A DNA stretch of 64,000 bases, taken from Rhynchopus sp. YZ270_cl-10 (Eukaryota; Euglenozoa; Diplonemea; Diplonemida; Diplonemidae). The stretch is taken from assembly GCA_964035575.1 (NCBI GenBank), contig OZ037925.1, positions 186,001-250,000 on the forward strand, in the 5' to 3' direction. Of the stretch, positions 42,297-52,228 are shown in pieces (the stretch's first letter is position 1; each line of letters begins with the position of its first letter). The position numbers were made by a program, and so were the translations under genes. The notes beneath the pieces are model-generated. The model was not told where the DNA came from. It ran no database searches and saw only the letters and a list, made by a program, of their open reading frames with translations.

Positions 42297-42837
42297 TAGG
42301 GAGGAGGGGGGAGAGAGACAACAAGTAAGAGGGAAGGTGTAGGGGATGTATTTCCCGTGGTGGGAAGCTGGTGAAAAGGATAAAAGGCATCCCTCCTCCC
42401 CCTTTTTTTTAAATTTTTCTCTCCAGCAAAAGGTAGTAGTTGAACTACGCTTCTCCCCTCCCTTTTTTTTTTGCTGGGACAGCTCACCTTCTTGAGGGTC
42501 TGTGGTTTTTTGCTTTTGCTTTTGCTTTTTTTTTTTGCTTTTTGTTGTTGTTTTTTTCCCGCAACTTTTATTTTTTTCCCGGGGTTGTTAAAGAAAATAT
42601 AATAATGCCCTTCTCCAGAAAATTTGTATGAAAACCCTGATAAATTTCGCCAATTCGAACCAGATGCAAAACAATTGTTTAAGCCACCTGAAAAAAAAAA
42701 AATTCAAAAATAAATCAGACGATTTCCATACAATTTTCCTGAAGAATGAATGACATAGTAATAACTCTAGTGCCTGCTTGGGCGTTTAAAAAAAAAAAAA
42801 GAATATTTTTTTTTTTGAAAAAAGCAAAGAAAAGATT

Positions 42838-42880
42838 TTTAAATGACCCTAAGCCTCTCTGCTGCTTAGCCATCTTATTA
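42838..42880 (+). repeat. Dispersed stem-loop repeat
   Basis: AAATGACCCTAAGCCTCTCT, then GCTGCTTAGCCATCTTATTA. The stem is kept with small changes and the flank TCGTTTTCGCACAGCATCAA also matches the 28738 copy. Confidence 0.55.
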
Positions 42881-43517
42881 CAATCGTTTTCGCACAGCAT
42901 CAACTGTACGGCTTCAAAACTTTTGGGGCACAGTATTTCCTCCAGCCTGAAGCGTTTTTTTTAATTTTTCGTTTGTTTCTTTTCTTTTTTCTTTTCTCTT
43001 TCTCTTTTTCTTTGCATTTCATTGATAATCTAAATAACCGTAATACGTGTGTGCGTACTATGGTGTGGGGTCGTAACTTTAAAAAAAAAGGAAAAAGAAA
43101 ATACATCGCGTGTAGCCGACGCCCCGCGTACGATGTACCCGGGACGCTGATTTCCAGCAATTTTTGAAATAATTGAAATAAAATAATCTAAAAAAAAAGT
43201 GGTTTTTAAGGTGTTGTCACCTCAAGTGGTCTGCATGCGCTTCATATTAGTTATTTTTTTTTCTTCTTCTTTTTCTTCTTGTGAGCGTTCAAGACTTTGC
43301 TGTACGAAGGTACAATTTGTTGCAGTTTTGGCATGTAAACAAATACAAAAGAGCAAAAACACCCCTCAACAATCCGGTTCCCTGGGGCAGCGAAGTCACC
43401 AATTTCAATTCGCTACACATCTTCGCTCGCTCACATTTTACATGATGTATTTTTTTATTTTTAGAAGAAAAAAAATGCACTTTCCACTTGGATCTGGTGA
43501 CGCCTCAATGTTGCTTT

Positions 43518-43611
43518 GAATATATTTTTGTCAGTATTTTCACGCCACAGGTCAGAGAAACAGCCCGAGGGCTGTTTCTCTGACCCGTAAGTGGAATACT
43601 GGCATATATTC
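43518..43611. repeat. Foldback element with perfect core hairpin
   Basis: The core GGTCAGAGAAACAGCCC, G, then its exact complement (43551-43586). Outer arms GAATATAT...CAGTATT...CAC pair imperfectly, giving a hairpin of about 94 bp. Confidence 0.75.
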
Positions 43612-43625
43612 GCGACAATATTTTT

Positions 43626-43663
<38 letters not shown>

Positions 43664-43990
43664 CGAAAGAACAGTATTTTTGCATATAACAGGAATAATC
43701 TACATAGAAAGGGGTGGGATGAGAGGGGAAGGCAGGGGGATTCCATGAGGCGTGTGTGTATGGGGGACAATGGTTTGTACGGAGGTTCACAAGAACAGAG
43801 GGAGTGGGGATCATACCCCCGAAAGAAAAAGAAAAAAAAAGGGGGGAATAAAACATGGGGAACTGTCGCTCGCCCACCTCATATTTTTGTCACAATGTAA
43901 ATTAATGCTAAAAACACCCCTCTCTCTTATGGTCAAGACGTGCACGGGCATGTGGTAGTATCAAAGAGAAAAAAGAAAAAAAAAGGGGGG

Positions 43991-44025
43991 GTTTGTAAGA
44001 TGAACCTAAGCCTCTCCGTGCTCAA
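43991..44025 (+). repeat. Dispersed stem-loop repeat, 3' truncated
   Basis: GTTTGTAAGATGAACCTAAG, CCTCTCCGTGCT; the closing arm is missing. Confidence 0.45.
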
Positions 44026-44998
44026 AAGAATTAGATTCGTAAAAGAAAAATAAATAAAAAAATGACAACTCAATTTCAGTAACTTTCCATTAGAAAAGCA
44101 GGGAGCAAGAAGAAGAAAAAAAAAAAAAAGATAATGTGTCTCCGCACATCCTTAACTACCCGAGACGCCGTGTCCGTTCAAACCACTAATCCAGAAACAC
44201 AACACAACTCCAGAAGAACATAAAAATGAAAAAGAAAAGCAAAAAAGCGTAATGGTGAAGGGAGGGAGGGATGGGATGGGATGGGGGGGAGTGGTGGGGG
44301 TTTGAAAACGTTTGTTTTCAACTTTGCTGTTTTTTTTTGGTTTTGTTTTTGCTACTCCGTTTGTTTTGTATTGCATTTCATTGTAGTACTTAGTAAGTCG
44401 AGAGGGATAGGTGCACTTCTTTGGTAAGATAGCGACTAATTCCTGTTGAAGCCTCACTACAAGAAAAGGAGTGGTGGGGGGTGGGGAGAGGAGCTGGGGG
44501 GGGGGGGGGGGTCAAAAGCTGTGTGTGTATTGACAGCGGTTATTGGTACGATTCCTTGCGAGGGAATGTTGTTTAATTTAAGATAAAAATGTTCCTCCTA
44601 TTTGCGAACATTTCATCGAACAAATGAGATTGGAAGAACGAAAAAAAGTGGATATTTGCACACAAGAAGAGGCTCGTCGTCGTGCGACGTTTTTTTTAAT
44701 TTGTTTGACACTATTATGGAAAATGAATGTGTCTCTGCAGTATGTGTCCATGCATATGAAAAGCTCCTGCTCCTCTGACCTTGAGGCTCACACGACATCT
44801 CTTCAATGGAATATTTCGCTTTTATCTATTTTTTGCGATTTTTTTTTTGCCTTCAGTGGGAGAAAACGCAAGCAAATTTGCATTAAATTAAAGATAACCA
44901 GCAACCCAAGTTGCTTTTGAAAGGCCTGGGCTGTGACACCTTTCAGGCAGGAAGGAAATGTGGGGCACAAAGGGGGAGGGAGGGGGAAATAAAAGAAA

Positions 44999-45041
44999 AG
45001 TTTATAAGATGACCCTAAGCCTCTCGTTGCTTAGTCACCGT
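44999..45041 (+). repeat. Dispersed stem-loop repeat, good copy
   Basis: AGTTTATAAGATGACCCTAA, GCCTCTCGTT, GCTTAGTCACCG. Same hairpin as at 1275, one base longer in the loop. Confidence 0.62.
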
Positions 45042-46377
45042 AATAAAAGAAAAGAGACAGGGAACCCAAATTCTCACAGGAGGACTCGGGGGCAGAAGTC
45101 ACATGCCACTCGCCACCGCTGTGATGAAGCGACATGCTGTGGTTTAATTAACCAGTTGGATTCCTCTTGTTCAGAGTGCACAATAGACGGGGAATGGCCA
45201 TAACACCCATGGCGTTTGAATCATTTCCCATCACAAAGTATTTGTCCTAATAAAAAAATATAAATGAAGGTGCCTCACGTGACACTCCAAAACGTAAAAG
45301 GTGTAACTCCGTTAAAGTTGTGGAGAAATCTTTCCACTCTGTATTTTTCTATCTTGGTGCTTTCGGAAGTCGGTCAACGACCTGTCAACGACCTATCACG
45401 AGCTGTCGGCGACCTGTCAATATCGACCCCTCCCGGAGCACCATATCTTTCTTCTTTTTTTCTTTTTTTTCTCTTCCCCCACGAAGTATTTCATTTAGGG
45501 TAGCACAATTAAAAACCTTGTTTAGTGTCCCACCGCTCCCCAAAAATCTGTTCGCACGCACGCAAAAAAAAAAAAATAACTAGTCAAAAAAAAAATAATT
45601 TTCCCCTCACCTATTTTGCCCTCTTTTCGGGCTATTTCCTAACTCTGGGGCGTTTTGTTGCATTTCCGAGCCAATCCCGGCTTGTGGTGGGGTGTATACG
45701 GGAAAATGGACAAAATTTTAGTGACTTAAATTTTCGCAAAATATGAACCCATACTCGTAAACAAGGGTCATTTTCAGGAAAATTCGGAAAATTCCGAGAT
45801 TTGGAAGCAATTTTTTCCCCTGAAAAAACAGTGGGTTTTCAGCTCCAAAACATACCGCGATTGGGATTTCCGGAATCCGTCCGCACTGTGGTGGGGTCAC
45901 TTTGCCGAAATGGACAAATTCTTGGTTTTGGTCAAAATCCATGTAGGGTAAAGAGGGCCCAGGTAAATCCCACAACCAGATTTTCTCTCCCTGATCCTGA
46001 CGTCTTGAAACATGAAAATGCGCGAAAACACCGACATTTGCATTTCCGGAATCCGTCCGTTCTGTGGTGGGGTCAATTTGCCGAAATGGACAAGTTCTTG
46101 GTTTTGGTCAAAACCCGTCAGTGTAAGGTAAAGGGGGCAAGTGTTTGCTGACAGAAGTGCCCTACCTACCTTCCCCCTTCGGCGAAAAAAAAGTGCGGCA
46201 ACCGGGCAAATCTAGTCGGTAAAAAAAGTGCGGCATTTCCAAAATCTCAAATCGTCATTTTGGGAAATAGCCGGCTGGGGTGCGCGCTTTTCAACTTACC
46301 TTCCTTCACCCCCCTGTAAGGGCAACCGTAGGTGAAGTAAGGTATAGTATTGAAATCGATGTGGGGGGGGGGGGATA

Positions 46378-48014
46378 GGGGGGTCCGTCCGGCCGTTTTT
46401 GCTGTCCCAAACCACTTTTTTTTGTAAAAACCCGCGAAAAACCCGAAAAAACACCTCAAAACACCCCCAAACCCCCAAAAAATCACCCAAAACCACGAAA
46501 AACACACTTTTGAGCACTATTTCGCACTTTTTTCTGATTTTTTTGGTGTTTTTTCCCGCTTTTTCCGCTTTTTTCCATGGAATTATACCCCCTAATATGC
46601 CTATAGAATCCCTGTACTGCTCACTGAGACAGCATAGCGACCAGAGGCTCCTTATTCATCGTACCGGTGTCTTCGTCGTGAAGGGGTGCACAATCTGCCG
46701 CAAATTCCTGCAACTCTGTCTTTGTGAAGAGATGAAGCACTTTAGTGTTGTACTTTTCAAGTTGCTACTTCTGGGTGCTTTGCATGGACCTGCCTTTGTG
46801 GTGCGCTTGGCGTATCCTGCGGCAAGTTCTTCCCTTGAGAGATACGGAACCCAACCTAGACTGTAGAGGATGTCTAGGTTTCAGCGACAGTGGGTCGGTG
46901 TTGTCGGGATGCTGGCTCCTTCCGTGGTGGCTTGCAACTTGGTCAAGGACACCGACAATGGATTCGCACGAATCATTGGTCATAGGAGGAGGCAAGGAAG
47001 GCTTTACTGCACTTAGGCACAGGGTACGTTCTCATTTTCAGGGACCAAAAAGCCCCAGTAAGTGTTGCAAGTGCGATTTTCCACAGCTCGGGAGGTCTGT
47101 CAGGCAGTTCGGAGGGATTTAGACACTTCTGCGACTGCCTGAATACGCCTTTTAGGGTTTTTATTTTGGGTGCGAAATACGTCAAAAGGATGGGGGGAAA
47201 TACCGTTATTTTAAGCGTTGCAGACACAAAAACACCCTCAAAAACCCCCCAGGGACCCCAAAAAGCTGCAAAATCCACACATTTCCACCTCGGGACCTCA
47301 TTGGAGGTGGACCGAGGTGGTTTTTTGGTGTTTTGAATGAATTGGTATTATTTTTTTCTTGGTAAATAAGTGGTCTTCTGCTAGGCGTTGCATAGCCGTT
47401 GCTTAAGTGTTGCATAAGTGTTGCATGGCCTATAAAACCCTCCCAAGTGCCCAAAATGCTATTTTTCACCCTACATGGGGTCTGGGGGACATTTTCCTGG
47501 GTGTTTGGACACCATTCCGACTACCTTGGCACTTTTTTGGGGGTTTTCAGGTACAAAAAAAGTCAAAAAAGTGACTAAAAAAAGGGTACTTTTAAGCGTT
47601 TGGGGCACACACACCCACTGCAAAATGCATCTGGGGCCCACACAGGACCCCTAAAAGCTGTAAAAACTATATATTTCCACCCTGGGACCCCACCGGATGT
47701 GGAATGGGGTGTTTTTCGGGTGTTTAGAAGGATTTTTGTCTGATTGGAGAATTTTTTTGGTAAGTGTTGCATTTTGGCCCATGTTGATGACGATTTGATG
47801 ACGCTATTTTTGGAGATTTTTCACAAAAAACCGATTTTTTTTAACCAGGAAAGTCTCTGTAGAGGTTGTCAGGTGGTTTAATGGGATATTTTCGTGATCC
47901 CCAGGGCGATTTGCGGCCAGGGACGACCTTTTTAGTGGGTTTCTTCACCTAAATTTCAAAAAAATGGGTTTGGGACAGCAAATCCTTAAGGAATTCCTTC
48001 TACGTGGACCCCCC
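46378..48014. mobile_element. TA-flanked G-tract element P
   Basis: Inverted ends GGGGGGTCC plus an inner matched block TTTGCTGTCCCAAACC. TA at 46376-46377 and 48015-48016, the latter shared with element E. The interior carries two related units of about 400 bp (47140-47470 and 47570-47770). On the minus strand at about 46610-46755 a stretch reads QLEKYNTKVLHLFTKTELQE then FAADCAPLHDEDTG, a possible captured gene fragment. Confidence 0.72.
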
Positions 48015-48016
48015 TA

Positions 48017-49082
48017 GGCATAGGTGCCCGCCGAGTCGTTTTTGGGCGAGTTGTCGGAACTTTACGATTTCACCTAACAACTCGCCCAAAAACTCGGACA
48101 ACTCGGCCACAACTCGCCCTATACTCGGCACAACTCGCCCTATACTCGGCACAACTCGGCCACAACTCGGCCACAACTCGCCCATTTTTACAGGCAAAAA
48201 CATACAGGGATGGGAGGTGACGTTGTAAGGTTACACACATGTAACGTTGGTACAACACATAATCTCAAGAAAAACAACCAGGGCTAAGGCCAAACGCCAC
48301 TCATTACATGCACCTTGTCATATGACTAGTCATAGGTGGTAACTAGGTCGTGGTGGTCCATGGGCCACCGTGCACACTCACGGTTTTTGGTAATTGCTGG
48401 GGGGATTCACTTCACACAGGTCGGGCAGGCGCTGCCTGCCCATCCTCTTTTCCTGTCTGCTATCGATTCCAGGTTCACAACGTTCACACGTTTAGTCAAA
48501 ATGCTTTGGGCGACGACTTCCTTTGGGATACACAAAACCACACAAAGCGCAAATTCACAGACCAGCTGTGAAGCGTGGGATGCACAAGATAAAACGTGAT
48601 GTGGTGTACCTGTGTACCAGTGTACCTGTGTACCTGTGTACCTGTGTACCTGTGTACCTGTGTACCTGTGTACCTGTGTACCTGTGTACCTGTGTACCTG
48701 TGTACCTGTGTACCTGTGTACCTGTGTACCTGTGTACCTGTGCACCTGTGTACCTGTGTACCTGTGTACCTGTGTACCTGTGTACCTGTGTACCTGTGTA
48801 CCTGTGTACCTGTGTACCTGTGTACCTGTGTACCTGTGTACCTGTGTACCTGTGTACCTGTGTACCTGTGTACCTGTGTACCTGTGTACCTGTGTACCTG
48901 TGTACCTGTGTACCTGTGTACCTGTGTACCTGTGTACCTGTGTACCTGTGTACCTGTGTACCTGTGTTTTTGTAGCCATAAAAAATCCCAAAAAAAAACA
49001 ACTCGCCCAAAAAAAATGGGCGAGTTGTTGGCCGAATTTGGGCGAGTTGCCGAGTTGTTTTAACTCGCCGGGCACCTATGCC
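48017..49082. mobile_element. TA-flanked G-tract element E
   Basis: Inverted ends GGCATAGGTGCCCG...CGGGCACCTATGCC, beginning like those of element C. TA at 48015-48016 and 49083-49084. Subterminal zones on both sides repeat GGGCGAGTTG / CAACTCGCCC about ten times. The interior has the satellite-leading module and the satellite below. Confidence 0.82.
48603..48967. repeat. Satellite, 8-bp unit GTGTACCT, about 45 copies
   Basis: Same unit and same leading module (48410-48600) as at 24193-24401, with rare single-base variants (one ACCAG, one GTGCACCT). Confidence 0.97.
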
Positions 49083-49084
49083 TA

Positions 49085-49519
49085 GGGGGGGGGGAAGGGT
49101 CAATTTTACAAAACCAGATTTTGAGGAAAATTTTAGCCGAAAATGGGCCCCACGTATAAGCAACCGGGCTCATATTTCTCAAAATTTAAGTGGTCAAAAA
49201 ATTGTCCAATTTTCGAGATTGACCCCACCACTGCACGGGCGGAGCCCAAAAATGCAAATAAGGACCCTTTTCAACTTACCTTCCTTCACCCCCCCTGTAA
49301 GGGTAACCGTAGGTGAAGTAAGGTATAGTATTGAAATCGATGTGGGGGGGGGAAAGGGTCAATTTTACAAACCCGGATTTTGAGGAAAATTTTAGCTGAA
49401 AATGGGCCCCACGTATAAGCAACCGGGCTCATATTTCTCAAAATTTAAGTGGTCAAAAAATTGTCCAATTTTCGAGATTGACCCCACCACTGCACGGGCG
49501 GAGCCCAAAAATGCAAATA
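49085..49519. repeat. Two direct repeats of about 165 bp; second is a related empty site
   Basis: 49095-49260 and 49354-49519 are nearly identical (AAGGGTCAATTTTACAAA to GGGCGGAGCCCAAAAATGC). The segment before the second copy (49267-49352) matches 46287-46374. So 46287-46374 plus 49085-49260 equals one unit split by elements P and E, and 49267-49519 is the same unit unsplit. Confidence 0.85.
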
Positions 49520-50419
49520 TGGTGTGACCTATACAAGGGTAGTGGTATACCTTAGAAGGACCTTAGAAGGACCTTTTTTACACCTTTTTTTTTGGGGGGT
49601 GCTAAAATTATTTTGTGTACATCTTTTTGGTGGTTTTTTGTGGCCAGAAATTTTCCCCAGAAATTTTCCCCCACAAAAAATCAAAAAAAAATTTTTTTGA
49701 TTTCGGTGCACCGGAGCCTGTACGTGCTGTGATGGGGTCACTTTGCGCTCAGAAATGAGCATTTTTGACTTAAAATGCATGTGTCAGTTTTTACAGGCCA
49801 TTTTCAGGTTCTGTGTGCAAAATATGGTCAGTACTTGACTTCTGAAGGAAAAGTACAAAAGGAACGTGGGGCAGTTTGCGTAGATGCGAATTTTACACCC
49901 CACCATTTGACGGGCGGAGCTCGTGGAACCCAACGAAGAGTGAGAAAAAAGGATATGCCGAAACAATAAAAGTAGCGTACCGTGCGCCTGCGGCGCAAGC
50001 TAGTATCCCACCTTCCCATGACATAGTGTCGCAGGCTATCGCCGTCTCGGAACCCTCCATCCACCCTTTGGTACTGGGTACTGGGTACTGGGTACTGGGT
50101 ACTGGGTACTGGGTACTGGGTACTGGGTACTGGGTACTGGGTACTGGGTACTGGGTACACAGTTTTTTGATCGAAAACAAGTCCACTCCACCACAGAGAA
50201 AGCTCGGGAAAAAGTCACGTTTTCCTTAAGGAAATGCCCTAAGGAAAACCACCATACCTTAGAAGGACCTTTTTTACACCTTTTTTTTAGAAAAATCACA
50301 CCAAAATAAGGACCCTTTTTAATTTGTTCTCTTGAAATGTGTAATTTCATGTTTTCGCGAAAAAATAACGACTGATCCCACAAGGGTTGAAGGAAGGTGG
50401 TTGAAAAATAACAACAAGG
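49520..50419. other. Repeat spacer, no gene seen
   Basis: 49700-50030 matches 15050-15390 (GTGCTGTGATGGGGTCACTT, then AATATGGTCAGTACTTGA, then AGCGTACCGTGCGCCTGCGG). A short GGGTACT satellite follows. Confidence 0.55.
50071..50157. repeat. Satellite, 7-bp unit GGGTACT, about 12 copies
   Basis: A perfect array between GTTTTTTGATCG and CACCCTTT flanks. Contains GTAC like most other arrays here. Confidence 0.95.
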
Positions 50420-50857
50420 ACAAGTAATTGCTAAGAAAAAAACGGGGTGTGCTGCGGAAAACCCCGCGCGATTTTCGAAACCACCGTAACATCCTGGCGA
50501 TTTGCTGGAGGTGCTGATGTGCCTGGTGTGATCGATGTGTTGTAGTCTGTGCATTCTGTGCTTCTTCCGCACTCCAACGACGACGACAATGTGGGGAGCC
50601 TGTGGACAAAAACGAGCTGGAACACGCCGAGCCTGCCGAGCCGACGTCCAACAACGCTATCGAGCAGATGGTGCTGGACGGAGAGGACAGCGCCCCTTCT
50701 TGAACGTTTCAGATGCTGGCGTCCCAGTGGATCTGGCAGCGTACGAAGAGCGTTAACATACCTGCAGAAGAGCAGAATGCTGGACGTGCTGTAGATTATT
50801 TCTACAGGATGGAGTTCCACATCACACCCCGTTTTTTTTCCGATAGCAATTACTTGT
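50420..50857. mobile_element. TIR element with coding-like interior
   Basis: Inverted ends ACAAGTAATTGCT plus AAAAAACGGGGTGTG. The GC-rich interior has a plus-strand frame of protein-like composition (GEPVDKNELEHAEPAEPTSN then NAIEQMVLDGEDSAPS). No target duplication was fixed. Probably a captured host fragment; family unknown. Confidence 0.5.
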
Positions 50858-50976
50858 TTTTTTTTTTTTTTTTTGGATGCGCGCTTTTGTGGCACGGGCT
50901 TTTACAATCTCGGAGGGCACGTCCGTCCTGACTTCAACCTACCAACCATAAAAATTATTTTTTTTGTAGTTGTGTC

Positions 50977-52169
50977 CAGGGCTGTTCCTTATTCTCGTTT
51001 TTTCCCCCAAAAATAGCTGGTTTTATTCTCGTTTTTTTCCTTTTTTTTTTTTAAACCCGCAGAGGCAGGTTTTTCCTGCATTTTTGCCAGATTTGAGCCA
51101 ATCCCGTTCTGTGGTGGGGGATATACGGAAAAATGGACAAAATTTTAGTGACTTAAATTTTCACAAAATATGAACCCATACTCGTAAACAAGGGTCATTT
51201 TCAGTCTGAAAACCCAACTTCAGATGAAATTATGGTGTTTTCGACTGGGAAGGTAGCGCCGCAGGCGCACGGTACCCAACTTTTGTCTTTTTTTCTTTTC
51301 CTTTTTCTCTGCTTTCTTTTGATTGCGCGAGCCGATTGCTCTCCACGGTGGGGTCACATGTGTGTGCCAAAACACTCTAAAGTACCCTCACTATGAACTA
51401 TGAGGTTCTCTGGTTTAGTCCGGTCTGCGAAAGAATTGCACCAAGCACGCGTGGTGCACGAATTATCAGTAACCTCAGTACATTTACAAAAGAAACGGCG
51501 GTCATGGCACCCAAAGGTTCCTGGCGAAGCCACGGTACGCAACATTTCTAAAAAAATGTTGACATAAAATGGCACTGTCGTTGGTAATTATCGTAAGTTT
51601 CCATAAATTTTACTTCCCTGTTTTGCTAAAACAAAAGTTTTTGGCGAAGCCACGGTACGCAACATTTCAAAAAATGTTGCTCAAAATTGCATACTTTTAC
51701 TGCCACAGAATAGCTACAACTACAGTGCACAGAATACTTTTTTTTTGCTTATTTCGCACATTTGGAGCATGGGATCCCAACATTTTTTTCCTGGTCACTT
51801 TTTCCCAGACAGAAGTGCCTACATACCTTCCCCCTTAAGCGAAAAAAAAGTGCGGCAACCACAAAAATTCCTTCGGTGCGGCATTTCCAAAATCTAAAAT
51901 CCGCATTTTGGGAGGCATATATGGGGAAAAGCCTGCGCCGCAGGCGGATTTTTTTTTTTGGGGGGGGGGGATTTTTTTTTTCCCCCCACCCGAAAACCTG
52001 ATCTTTGGCTTGTTTGCATACCACCCCGACCAGTGGTGTACAAAATTTTGGCTCCTAACCTAGTAGAAGCAGGTTAAAACCCAACGAAGGAAAAAAGGAA
52101 AAAAAAAAAGGAAAAAAAAACTCAAAAATCAGAATCCCTTATTCTCATTCTCACTTAGGAACAGCCCTG
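50977..52169. mobile_element. hAT-like element N
   Basis: Perfect 13-bp inverted ends CAGGGCTGTTCCT and exact 8-bp duplication GTTGTGTC at 50969-50976 and 52170-52177. The right end continues AAGTGAGAA, like the left end of element I. The interior holds hairpin modules on the minus strand (51240, 51496, 51640) and blocks shared with 45640-46260. Ends about 60 bp from the exonuclease stop codon. Confidence 0.9.
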
Positions 52170-52228
52170 GTTGTGTCCCAATTTTTTTTTTTTTTTGGAT
52201 TTCCAAAAATCTGTTCGCGCGCAGGACA

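Larger units (their letters stand above)
42299..46375. other. A/T-rich spacer with dispersed repeats, no gene seen
   Basis: Contains stem-loop repeats (42838, 43991, 44999), a hairpin element at 43518-43611 and a poly-T of about 35 bp at 43627-43663. The CGACCTGTC block is at 45355-45450. 45640-45790 matches 51090-51210. Two tandem copies of a unit of about 175 bp (45868-45940 and 46042-46110) carry CCGGAATCCGTCCG then TGTGGTGGGGTCA. A 98-codon frame at 44624-44920 has no recognisable features. Confidence 0.5.

Noticed and set aside
44624-44920. 98-codon plus-strand frame
   Set aside because: Composition follows the A/T-rich spacer and no motif or conserved repeat supports it.
49095-49519. 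Two direct repeats as terminal repeats of a retroelement
   Set aside because: The 93 bp between them match the flank at 46287-46374, so this is a duplicated unit; there is no primer-binding site or coding region.
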